From: Chitinophagaceae bacterium
GTDB taxonomy: Bacteria; Bacteroidota; Bacteroidia; Chitinophagales; Chitinophagaceae
DNA length: 58,571 nt
Direction: 5' to 3'
NCBI GenBank assembly: GCA_020848815.1
Contig: JADLHL010000073.1
Coordinates: forward strand, 1 to 58,571
Both the position numbers and the translations under genes were made by a program. This document shows, piece after piece, positions 51,004 through 58,571 of the stretch. A model generated the notes under the pieces. That model was given only the letters and a program-made list of their open reading frames with translations. It was not told the origin of the DNA and searched no databases. Each line of letters opens with the position of its first letter. The stretch's first letter is position 1.

Positions 51004-53499
51004 ATGCAAAAAAATACTGTTGCCAATAAGCTGGGATGGATGTTTGTGCTACTGCTGCAAAGCGCTGCATTTACACAGGCCTTTGCACAATCATCACTGC
51101 AATTACTCTACGATAAGCCTGCACAAAAATGGACAGAAGCATTGCCTGTAGGCAACGGTCAGTTGGGCGCCATGGTGTTTGGTGGTATCGGGCACGAACT
51201 GCTGCAACTGAATGAAGCCACTTTGTGGAGTGGTGGTCCCATCAATCCCAATCCTAATCCTGCATCGGCTTCTTATTTACCCAAAGTAAGAGAAGCGTTG
51301 TTTGTAGGAAAATACGAAGAGGCCAACCGCCTGGTAAAAAAGATGCAAGGCCTGTATTCGGAAAGCTATATGCCCATGGGCGATGTGCACATTGAGCAAG
51401 ACTTGGGCAATGCAACGGTTACCAGTTATCAACGCAGCTTGCAACTTGCAGATGCAATAGCAACCACCGTTTTTACTGCCAATGGAGTGCAGTACAAACG
51501 AGAAGTATTTGCATCAGCAGCGCATCGAAATTTGATTGTACGTATAACGGCCAGCAAACAGGGGCAATTGAATGTACGCATCCGTGCATCAAGCTTAATG
51601 CGGATACAGCCTGTAGCAATGGCCGCTCAGCAAATGCTGCTCATCAAAGGAAAAGCTCCGGCACACGTTGATCCGAATTATTTCCGCGACAACAAAGAAC
51701 CAGTGATTCAAAATGATGCCAATGGTTGCAGGGGCATGCGTTTTGGCATGGGCATACAGGCAGCCTTGCAGGATGGTAGCCTGCAGATAGATACCAGCGG
51801 TCTGCAAGTAAGCAATGCCACCACACTAACGTTGCACATTTCAGCAGCTACAAGTTTTAATGGCTTTGATAAATGCCCCGATAGTGAAGGAAAAGATGAG
51901 TTGGCGCTAATGCAGCAATACCTGAACGTGACAAAAGCCTTGCCTTATGTTCAGTTGCGTAGCAAACACATAGCAGCGTTTCAGCACTACTTCAACAGAG
52001 TGACCATGTGGTTGAATGATGAGCAAGATGCCATGGCTCCAGTGCCTACGGATCAGCGATTGGAAGCCTACACAAAAGGTGCCAATGACCCCGGATTGGA
52101 AGTGTTGTATTTTCAGTACGGACGATATCTGCTCATCAGCAGTTCGCAAACGCCCAATGTACCGGCCAACCTGCAAGGCATTTGGAACAAAGAGCTGCGG
52201 GCACCGTGGAGTTCCAACTATACCACGAACATCAATGTGCAAATGAACTACTGGCCGGCAGAGGCTACGAACCTTGCAGAAATGCACCAACCGTTATTAG
52301 GGTTTTTAAACAAGCTGGCTATTACTGGTGCAGCTACTGCGAAGAACTTTTACAACATCAACAGCGGTTGGGTGGTCAATCACAACTCAGATATTTGGGC
52401 GCTGAGCAATCCGGTAGGCGATACCGGCAAAGGCGATCCTAAATGGGCCAACTGGGCCATGGGGGCCAACTGGCTCAGCCGGCATGCGTGGGAGCATTAT
52501 CAGTTTACAGGCAACAAAAAGTTTTTGAAAGACACCGCCTATCCGTTGATGAAAGGCGCTGCACAGTTTACACTGCAATGGTTGATACCCGATGCCAATG
52601 GCCGATTGGTAACAGCGCCATCTACTTCGCCGGAAAATGATTACTACTTCGATGGCAGCAAACACACCGGTATGACCATTGCGTCTACCATGGACATGTC
52701 CATCATCAAAGATTTGTTTGACAACCTGATTGCTGCGCAACAGGTGTTGCAATCAGACAAAGCATTTATTGATTCTGTGCAACGGGCAAAAGCATTGTTG
52801 CATCCTTTTCAAATTGGTAGCAAAGGCCAATTGCAAGAGTGGTACAATGATGTAGAAGATGTAGATCCTCATCATCGTCATGTGTCGCATTTGTATGCAT
52901 TGCATCCTGCCAATTTGATATCGCCATTACAAACACCAACACTGGCTGCTGCTGCAAAGCAAACTTTGATGATGCGGGGCGATGATGGCACTGGCTGGAG
53001 CCTCGCCTGGAAAGTAAATTTTTGGGCACGACTGTTGGATGGCGATCATGCATACAAACTGTACCGCAACCTGATGCGATTGGTACGGGAAGGAGACCCC
53101 AACAGCAGAGGTGGTGGCGCTTATCCCAACCTGTTTGATGCGCATCCGCCTTTTCAAATTGATGGCAATTTTGCAGGCACGGCTGGCGTAACAGAAATGC
53201 TGCTGCAAAGCCAGCACAACGAATTGCATTTGCTACCGGCATTGCCCACGGCATGGCACAGCGGGCATGTAAGTGGCCTGGTAGGCAGGGGCAATTTTGT
53301 AGTGTCGCTTACCTGGCAAAACAACGCTTTGCAAAGAGCCGGTATACAATCCCGCAACGGCGGCGAATGTGTGGTACGCAGTGCTTCGCCACTATTGGTA
53401 AATGGCATGGCAGTAGCGGCAGAAAAAACAGCGATTGGTTATGTGATGCGTTTCAACACACAAGCTGGTAAATATTACTTGCTCACAGTAAAGCCTTAA
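51004..53499 (+). CDS. Glycoside hydrolase family 95, alpha-L-fucosidase type
   Basis: A secreted or periplasmic inverting alpha-1,2-L-fucosidase-like enzyme of 831 aa, after a signal peptide (MQKNTVANKLGWMFVLLLQSAAFTQAFAQ). Family landmarks: WTEALPVGNGQLGAMVFGGI near the start; NINVQMNYWPAEATNLAEMH, which carries the two catalytic Asn residues; STSPEN, with the general acid Glu; and FQIDGNFAGTAGVTEML, with the Asp partner. GH95 also includes alpha-L-galactosidases, so the exact sugar is not certain. The ATG at 51004 opens the signal peptide; a near TAnnTTTG box lies at 50975. Its stop overlaps the convergent DUF3365 stop at TTAA. Confidence 0.9.
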   Translation: MQKNTVANKLGWMFVLLLQSAAFTQAFAQSSLQLLYDKPAQKWTEALPVGNGQLGAMVFGGIGHELLQLNEATLWSGGPINPNPNPASASYLPKVREALFVGKYEEANRLVKKMQGLYSESYMPMGDVHIEQDLGNATVTSYQRSLQLADAIATTVFTANGVQYKREVFASAAHRNLIVRITASKQGQLNVRIRASSLMRIQPVAMAAQQMLLIKGKAPAHVDPNYFRDNKEPVIQNDANGCRGMRFGMGIQAALQDGSLQIDTSGLQVSNATTLTLHISAATSFNGFDKCPDSEGKDELALMQQYLNVTKALPYVQLRSKHIAAFQHYFNRVTMWLNDEQDAMAPVPTDQRLEAYTKGANDPGLEVLYFQYGRYLLISSSQTPNVPANLQGIWNKELRAPWSSNYTTNINVQMNYWPAEATNLAEMHQPLLGFLNKLAITGAATAKNFYNINSGWVVNHNSDIWALSNPVGDTGKGDPKWANWAMGANWLSRHAWEHYQFTGNKKFLKDTAYPLMKGAAQFTLQWLIPDANGRLVTAPSTSPENDYYFDGSKHTGMTIASTMDMSIIKDLFDNLIAAQQVLQSDKAFIDSVQRAKALLHPFQIGSKGQLQEWYNDVEDVDPHHRHVSHLYALHPANLISPLQTPTLAAAAKQTLMMRGDDGTGWSLAWKVNFWARLLDGDHAYKLYRNLMRLVREGDPNSRGGGAYPNLFDAHPPFQIDGNFAGTAGVTEMLLQSQHNELHLLPALPTAWHSGHVSGLVGRGNFVVSLTWQNNALQRAGIQSRNGGECVVRSASPLLVNGMAVAAEKTAIGYVMRFNTQAGKYYLLTVKP

Positions 53500-54074
53500 T
53501 CGGTAAATGGTTTGGGAAAAGTAATTTTCCAAAGACCGCGGATATCGCCTTTCACAAATCCAAGGGCTTTATCTTTTGGATACAGTGAGTCGATGACGGC
53601 CAACACTTCGGGTTGCATGCCCATGGCTTTATTGCCGTGGCAATTACCGCAGAGCGGATTCATGATGATGGGTTTGTAAAACACAAATGCAGTTTCTGTT
53701 TCTTGTACTACGTTGGTCAGGCTATCGCCTCTGGCTTTTAGCTGCGCAAATATTTGCCATTGCTTGCTGTCTACACTGTCTAATGCATTTGCCGGATTCC
53801 GAAATCGTTCCGCCACTCTTTGAATCGTAATGCCATCCTTGGCCAGCGATGAGGTGATGGGTGATGCCTGCACGTTACAAAACCGAACGGCCCCTGCAAT
53901 GCCTTTGGTTTCCATGGCATGTAACAACGATTTGCGAAGTGTATCAAACGTAGCAGTAGCAATGCTATCGCCACGTTGCAAGTATAGCTGCTGTTCTGCT
54001 ATGGGTGATTCTTCAATGCAACTTTGGTAGCCTATGGCTGCAAACAACAATGCGATGATGGCCCATTTTTTCAT
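53496..54074 (-). CDS. DUF3365-type haem c lipoprotein
   Basis: A 192-aa exported protein. A lipoprotein signal is seen in KKWAIIALLFAAIGYQSC, with Cys as the likely lipidated residue. The body fits DUF3365, a family of periplasmic haem-binding sensory-type domains, and carries a single haem c motif CGNCH in MNPLCGNCHGNKAMG. Partner proteins for electron transfer are not adjacent, though the respiratory nuo genes lie nearby on the same strand. The track start is 5 codons upstream; 54074 opens the signal. It overlaps the GH95 stop by 4 bases. Confidence 0.82.
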   Translation of the reverse strand: MKKWAIIALLFAAIGYQSCIEESPIAEQQLYLQRGDSIATATFDTLRKSLLHAMETKGIAGAVRFCNVQASPITSSLAKDGITIQRVAERFRNPANALDSVDSKQWQIFAQLKARGDSLTNVVQETETAFVFYKPIIMNPLCGNCHGNKAMGMQPEVLAVIDSLYPKDKALGFVKGDIRGLWKITFPKPFTD

Positions 54075-54123
54075 GAGGAGATGTGTCAAATGGTTGATGG
54101 GTCAATTTATAAAAAGAAAAGAC

Positions 54124-54522
54124 TTACTGAAACAGCGTCCGTTTTTCGTAGTATGGAGTTTCAGGATCACTCACGGTTTCTTTTTGCAACCAATAGGCTT
54201 GTGTAACTATCTGGCCGGTTTGTGTCTTTAACAAGCGACCAAACACCGCATTCACGGCGTTGAATTTTACATCGGTTACGCCAATGGTAAACAAGCTGGG
54301 TGCAGGCGGTGCTTCTACTGCAGGAGCTACTTCGCCTTCGGCAGGTGGTGCCGCAGGTTTGGCTGCTTTTGGTGGTGCTGCTGCAGCAATCACCACTTCG
54401 TATCCGTTATGCTCCAGCAATGGCTTCAAAAAGTCGACTCTGTCTTGCGACACATTGGTTTCCACCACGGCGCATTTCACACCGTTCAGGTCTTCAAATG
54501 GATGGTTTTTATTGATAGCCAT
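54124..54522 (-). CDS. Unknown protein with Ala/Pro-rich linker, next to nuoN
   Basis: A 132-aa soluble protein in two short domains joined by a low-complexity linker (APPKAAKPAAPPAEGEVAP). The first part MAINKNHPFEDLNGVKCAVVETNVSQDRVDFLKPLLEHNGYEVVI looks like a small alpha/beta domain; the second part FTIGVTDVKFNAVNAVFGRLLKTQTGQIVTQAYWLQKE is a compact domain of unknown fold. It lies 134 bases after nuoN on the same strand, with the DUF3365 gene after it. I do not know its function; I believe similar proteins occur in related genomes. Confidence 0.7.
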   Translation of the reverse strand: MAINKNHPFEDLNGVKCAVVETNVSQDRVDFLKPLLEHNGYEVVIAAAAPPKAAKPAAPPAEGEVAPAVEAPPAPSLFTIGVTDVKFNAVNAVFGRLLKTQTGQIVTQAYWLQKETVSDPETPYYEKRTLFQ

Positions 54523-54656
54523 ATTTATTATTTAATTTTTGTTTTTGGTTTTTCGTTCTTCAGGTGAGGGCTCATTTACTGAATGTAAGCCAGTTAATTT
54601 TTCTGAATCACCATGCATAAAGAACTACAAACCAAAAACGACAAACTCAAAATACT

Positions 54657-56063
54657 TTAAGAAACCAGTTGATAAATATAATCGTAGGCGCCACTGTACA
54701 AGCCCGTTATTAAAATACCAACGATGCAAATGATCAAAGCAATTTTGGGTGATAAGGGCGTGTTGATTTTTTCCAACGGTGCAGCATTGTGATCCATGAA
54801 CATCGCTTTTACCACCCGCAGGTAGTAGTACAAAGAAATGATCATGTTGAGTGCAGCAATGGTAATGAGCAACCAGTTGCCTTTGGCAGCACCGGCCAGT
54901 ATCAAAAAGAATTTACCAAAGAAACCAGCAGTGGGTGGAATACCTGCCAGTGAAAACAACGCAATGGCTAAGGTCCAGGCCAGCAACGGGTTGGTTTGAT
55001 AAAAGCCCTTGTAATCATCCATTTTTTCTTTGCCGTAGGCGCTGCTCACCAGCGACACCACGCCAAACGCAGCCAGATTGCTGAAGATGTAAATGAGTAC
55101 AAAAAAGATCAACGATGTACTGCTGGCAACACTTTGTCCGCTGATGCCCACCAGTATAAAACCTACCTGTGCAATGGAAGAAAAAGCGAGGAAGCGTTTC
55201 ATGTTTTGCTGACGCATGGCAAACAGGTTGCCAATGAGCATGGTAGCTACTGCGAGGATGTACAGCATGTAGTACCAGGTGTCGCCCATGCTGCGGAATA
55301 CGCTGTACAATACGGTGATGAACACAAACAAAATGGCCCCTTTCGAAATTACACTCAGGTAAGAGGTAACGGGTATAGGTGCACCTTCATACACATCGGC
55401 CGTCCACAGGTGGAAGGGTACCGCAGAAATTTTGAAACCAAAACCTGCGAGTATCATTACAAAAGCGAGTATTTCCAACGGGCTGCCGGAGATGGCGGCT
55501 GCAATAGCAGAATAGCTTACACTACCTACAATGCCGTACATCCATGAAATACCCATCAGCAATAGTGCAGAAGAAAATGCTGATGACACAATCATTTTAA
55601 AAGCAGCTTCACTTGATTGTTTTTTGTGCAAATCGAAGTTGACCATGGCAGCCAGTGGAATGGTACTGAGTTCTAAACCGAGGTAAAACATGAGCAGGTT
55701 GGCACTCGACAGCATGAAGAACATGCCCAGCAAAGTGCTGATGAGCAACAGGTAAAATTCCATGGCATGCTTGTGGGCCTTCAACCACTGATAACTCTGC
55801 AATGAGATGATGAGGGTGCCGAGTGTCAGGATGTTTTTTTCCAGCCGGATTAAGTCGGTGGTATGAAACATGTTGCCGAAAATCATGCCGGTATCCTTCA
55901 CCAAAAAGCCCATGGCCAGTGTGGCAATCAATACCACATTCACCATGTTCATTACTGTTTCATTTTTCAAACGGGCATTGCCCAGTTTCAAAAAAAGCAA
56001 CCCAAAAATGATGAGGATGAGCATCAGCTCAGAACGCATCAAAAGGAAAAAATCTTGTACCAT
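54657..56063 (-). CDS. nuoN: NADH-quinone oxidoreductase subunit N
   Basis: An antiporter-like membrane subunit of complex I, 468 aa with about 14 helices. Seen: LELSTIPLAAMVNFDLHKKQSSEAAFKMIVSSAFSSALLLMG (the region around the key glutamate and lysine), AGFGFKISAVPFHLWTADVYEGAPIPVTSYLSVISKGA (a conserved lysine and the broken helix), FLAFSSIAQVGFILVG and FSLAGIPPTAGFFGKFFL. It is the last of the nuo genes seen. A C-rich repeat sits in the 166 bases between it and nuoM and ends 7 bases before its start codon. Confidence 0.96.
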   Translation of the reverse strand: MVQDFFLLMRSELMLILIIFGLLFLKLGNARLKNETVMNMVNVVLIATLAMGFLVKDTGMIFGNMFHTTDLIRLEKNILTLGTLIISLQSYQWLKAHKHAMEFYLLLISTLLGMFFMLSSANLLMFYLGLELSTIPLAAMVNFDLHKKQSSEAAFKMIVSSAFSSALLLMGISWMYGIVGSVSYSAIAAAISGSPLEILAFVMILAGFGFKISAVPFHLWTADVYEGAPIPVTSYLSVISKGAILFVFITVLYSVFRSMGDTWYYMLYILAVATMLIGNLFAMRQQNMKRFLAFSSIAQVGFILVGISGQSVASSTSLIFFVLIYIFSNLAAFGVVSLVSSAYGKEKMDDYKGFYQTNPLLAWTLAIALFSLAGIPPTAGFFGKFFLILAGAAKGNWLLITIAALNMIISLYYYLRVVKAMFMDHNAAPLEKINTPLSPKIALIICIVGILITGLYSGAYDYIYQLVS

Positions 56064-56069
56064 ATGAAA

Positions 56070-56252
56070 AACCCCCTAAATCCCCCTAAAGGGGGACTTT
56101 ACCATTTATTGAATGAGTTAAAAATTTCATAGTTGAGTGATGTACTGTTGATGAAGTGAGTGACACAACTTGGATGCCATATTTGATGTCGCTGGTATCA
56201 TAGTTATATACACTTGTACTTTTCTCCCTTTAGGGGGATAGGGGGGTTATTT
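56070..56252. repeat. C-rich inverted repeat pair between nuoM and nuoN
   Basis: Left copy 56070-56096 (AACCCCCTAAATCCCCCTAA AGGGGGA) and right copy 56222-56250, whose reverse complement is AACCCCCCTATCCCCCTAAA GGGAGA. The two are inverted copies of one unit, about 125 bases apart. The right copy encodes the last residues and the stop of nuoM. The left copy forms a CCCCCTAAAGGGGG hairpin just before nuoN. Confidence 0.65.
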
Positions 56253-57723
56253 TCCCCATAATTGCTTCTGTACCGGGTGTGATGAGGTGATTGATGAGGA
56301 AAGGTGTGATACCAATAACCAGTATGGCTGCAACGAGTATGATAGCTGCTGTTTTTTCATTCCAACGGGCATCTTTAAACTCGAAATAAGCTTCATGTTC
56401 TACCGGCCCCATAATGACTTTGCCAATGGCCCGCAAAATGTACACGGCTGTAACAACAATGGATGCGGTAGCGGCAATGGTAGCCACTCTGTGCAGGGTG
56501 CCGCCATTTTCCCAACTACCTATAAACACCATCATTTCGGCCACAAAACCACTGAAGCCCGGTAGACCCAAAGAAGTGAGACCGGCGATCATAAATACAG
56601 TTGAGATAAAGGGAATGGTTTTGAGTAAGCCCCCCATTTTATCTACCATGCGGGTGTGGGTGCGTTCGTACACCATACCAATCACGGCGAAGAAAAGTGC
56701 CGTCATCAAACCATGCGATACCATTTGAATAACTGCACCGGCAATGGCCGTTTTGGTGAGCATGCCAATGCCAAACAACACGAAGCCGGTATGGCTAACG
56801 GATGAGTAAGCGTTGATGTATTTCAAATCGGTTTGCATCATGGTAGCGAAGGAGCCGTACAAAATGGCAATGGCCGACAACACGATGATGTAAGGAGAGT
56901 AATAATGTGCCGCTTCGGGCATGATAGTAGTGGCCACCCGCAGAATGCCGTAGCCGCCGAGCTTCATGCTGATGCCTGCCAAAAACATACTTGCTGCAGT
57001 GGGTGCACTACTGTGACCATCGGGCACCCAGGTATGAAACGGAAACAACGCCGTAAATACACCGAAGCCAATGAAGGCAAAAGGAAAGAAGAATTTTTGT
57101 TGCTCTACACTCAGCGGATTGGCGGCCAACTCACTCATGTTGAAGCTGAGGTTGCCACTCGCATTGTTGAAATACAAACCGGCTAAACCTATAAACACCA
57201 ATGCCGATGCACCCATGAGCATGAGTACGAGTTTGGTAGCACTGTATTCTTTTTTGCCACTGCCCCAAATGCCGATGAGCAAAAACTTGGGCACCACCGC
57301 CAGTTCTAAAAAGAAGAACATGGTAAATACATCGGTAGAAATAAAGTAGCCATAAGCACCAGCACTCAAAAGCATGAGTAAGAAGAAAAACTCACGGCTC
57401 ATCTTTTCCATGTTCCAGCTGATGAGCACACCTGCCAGTACTACGATGGCTGTGAGCATAATCATAGCAATGGAAATACCATCGACACCTACGCTGTGGT
57501 AAATGTGCAGTGGTTTGTACCAGGCGTAGCTGCTTTCAAACGCCATTGAGCCACTCATGCTCGATGCAGGATCTTGCATAAATACATAGAGCAGTACACA
57601 CGATAGCAACAGCTGCAGTGTGGCACCAATAGCAGCAATGCTGCGTACCTGCTTCAGTTGGCTGAAGGGCAGTATGGCCAGTGCCGATACAACAGGTAGT
57701 ACAATAAGCCAGTTAAGATTCAT
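56230..57723 (-). CDS. nuoM: NADH-quinone oxidoreductase subunit M
   Basis: Antiporter-like proton-translocating subunit of complex I, 497 aa with about 14 helices. Seen: SMAFESSYAWYKPLHIYHSVGVDGIS near the start, LLMLLSAGAYGYFISTDVFTMFFFLELAVVPKFLLIG (with the conserved Glu), FAFIGFGVFTALFPFHTWVPDGHSSAPTAASMFLAGISMKLGGYG (conserved Lys and broken helix) and YINAYSSVSHTGFVLFG. The start MNLNWLIVLPVV lies 12 bases after the nuoL stop. The last residues ITPLSP and the stop codon lie within the C-rich repeat, so the C-terminus was probably reshaped by it. Confidence 0.96.
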   Translation of the reverse strand: MNLNWLIVLPVVSALAILPFSQLKQVRSIAAIGATLQLLLSCVLLYVFMQDPASSMSGSMAFESSYAWYKPLHIYHSVGVDGISIAMIMLTAIVVLAGVLISWNMEKMSREFFFLLMLLSAGAYGYFISTDVFTMFFFLELAVVPKFLLIGIWGSGKKEYSATKLVLMLMGASALVFIGLAGLYFNNASGNLSFNMSELAANPLSVEQQKFFFPFAFIGFGVFTALFPFHTWVPDGHSSAPTAASMFLAGISMKLGGYGILRVATTIMPEAAHYYSPYIIVLSAIAILYGSFATMMQTDLKYINAYSSVSHTGFVLFGIGMLTKTAIAGAVIQMVSHGLMTALFFAVIGMVYERTHTRMVDKMGGLLKTIPFISTVFMIAGLTSLGLPGFSGFVAEMMVFIGSWENGGTLHRVATIAATASIVVTAVYILRAIGKVIMGPVEHEAYFEFKDARWNEKTAAIILVAAILVIGITPFLINHLITPGTEAIMGKITPLSP

Positions 57724-57735
57724 ACCATCAATATT

Positions 57736-58571
57736 TTAATGCCACAGGTAAATAAAAATGAAAGCCAACAACAAGGCGCCGGCAAAGAAGTACATAGCGT
57801 ATTGCTGCACTTTACCGCTTTGCCATCCTTTAATCATAAACGATACGTCATCGGTAGCACTGGCAACAGTGTTTACAGTGCCATCAACAATGTTTTTATC
57901 GGTCCATGCGGCAGGCTTGCCAATGAAGCGGAAAATGATTTTATGGGTAATGAACAGGTAGAGTTCATCAATGTAAAACTTGCGATAGGCAGCATGATAC
58001 AAACCGCCCATAGTATTTGCAAGGCTTGCTGGTTTATCATTTGCTTTTTGATACAGCACATACGCAACGCCAATGCCAATAATCACCATGGCTACAGGTG
58101 CAATAGAGAACATCAGGTGCAGGTGCGTGTCAAACCCTTTGCCATTGCTGCTTACGTATTGCGCAAAAGGAATGAAGCCGGTTACAATCGTCAGCAGTGA
58201 CAATACAATCAGCGGCAGCTTCATACTCATTGGGCCTTCGCCATGATGTGCATCGTAGTGTTTTTCTTTTTGCCAGAAAATCATGAAGTACAAACGGAAC
58301 ATGTAGAAGGCAGTAAGGCCTGCGGTAAACAAGGCAATAAAGTAGATGGCTTTGTTGCCTTCGTAAGCAGCCAGCAATATTTCTTCTTTACTAAAGAAAC
58401 CACTCAATGGTGGTACACCCGCAATGGCCAGGCAAGCCAGCAGAAATGTGGCATGTGTAACGGGCATGTGTTTACGCAAACCGCCCATGTCCAACATATC
58501 GTTGCTGTGTACATAATGTATTACGGCACCAGCACCAAGGAACAACAATGATTTAAAGAAGGCGTGGGTAA
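57736..58571 (-). CDS. nuoL: NADH-quinone oxidoreductase subunit L, C-terminal 277 residues (cut by window edge)
   Basis: The C-terminal part of the largest antiporter-like subunit of complex I; the start lies beyond the window. The frame is open to the edge (THAFFKSLLFLGAGAVIHYVHSND, typical NuoL). Also visible: GGLRKHMPVTHATFLLACLAIAGVPPLSGFFSKEEIL, FTAGLTAFYMFRLYFMIF and the region FYIDELYLFITHKIIF that begins the long lateral helix and anchor. The stop is followed after 12 bases by nuoM, so nuoL-nuoM-nuoN are in the usual order. The track start at 58548 is an internal TTG. Confidence 0.95.
   Translation of the reverse strand, partial: THAFFKSLLFLGAGAVIHYVHSNDMLDMGGLRKHMPVTHATFLLACLAIAGVPPLSGFFSKEEILLAAYEGNKAIYFIALFTAGLTAFYMFRLYFMIFWQKEKHYDAHHGEGPMSMKLPLIVLSLLTIVTGFIPFAQYVSSNGKGFDTHLHLMFSIAPVAMVIIGIGVAYVLYQKANDKPASLANTMGGLYHAAYRKFYIDELYLFITHKIIFRFIGKPAAWTDKNIVDGTVNTVASATDDVSFMIKGWQSGKVQQYAMYFFAGALLLAFIFIYLWH

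Overview
The window reads as ordinary chromosome of a Bacteroidota bacterium, most likely of the Chitinophagaceae or a close relative. The evidence is: two large secreted proteins with type IX secretion C-terminal sorting domains; a TonB-dependent receptor with a carboxypeptidase-like N-terminal domain; the DUF1501/DUF1800 pair; a GH95 fucosidase; matches to the Bacteroidota -7 promoter box TAnnTTTG in front of several housekeeping genes; no strong Shine-Dalgarno sites; and several families of dispersed intergenic repeats common in this phylum. No rRNA, tRNA, transposase, integrase, prophage or CRISPR array was seen.

Layout, left to right. 0.1-7.4 kb: hemL, a TonB receptor with an AraC-type regulator, a small membrane protein, gyrB. 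7.4-9.0 kb: a repeat element, a GNAT fusion protein and a 68-aa protein. 9.1-13.5 kb: ileS (type 2, with an altered class I signature GIHH) and a DksA-like protein with a long Ala/Lys/Pro tail. 13.5-17.7 kb: an MsbA-like ABC exporter, divergent from rbfA, a LolC/E-type permease and a DUF1905-type gene. 17.8-24.1 kb: half of a split transketolase, a WecA/TagO-type transferase, frr, an EamA transporter, mscL, a DUF3078 protein, scpA. 24.2-35.4 kb: a 36-codon membrane micro-ORF missed by the ORF track, DUF1501/DUF1800, a sugar-dehydrogenase-like secreted protein and a 1686-aa repeat adhesin. 35.6-41.8 kb: a GbsR/MarR-type regulator whose putative operator also lies before the next gene, a DCC-type membrane thiol protein, a CoA-binding protein, a YkuK-type protein, engB, dtd, a MazG-like protein and an HGSNAT-like membrane acyltransferase. 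41.8-42.8 kb: one kilobase of nested repeats. 42.8-53.5 kb: glyS; a GltD-like flavoprotein, pyruvate:ferredoxin oxidoreductase and DHOD-like trio; the GH95 enzyme. 53.5-58.6 kb: a c-type-heme lipoprotein, an unknown protein, and nuoN, nuoM and the 3' part of nuoL.

Most genes are translation, replication, chromosome-segregation, envelope and respiratory functions in short transcription units, many closed by clear hairpin terminators. The parts that least resemble standard annotation are the PFOR trio (resembling the two halves of PreT/PreA with a PFOR between them), the GbsR-type regulon with a paired 18-bp operator, the IleRS signature swap, the 36-aa membrane protein, and the repeat-dense kilobase upstream of glyS. 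I found no clear evidence of a wholly new defence or mobile system. Functions of the unknown proteins are given as inference only.
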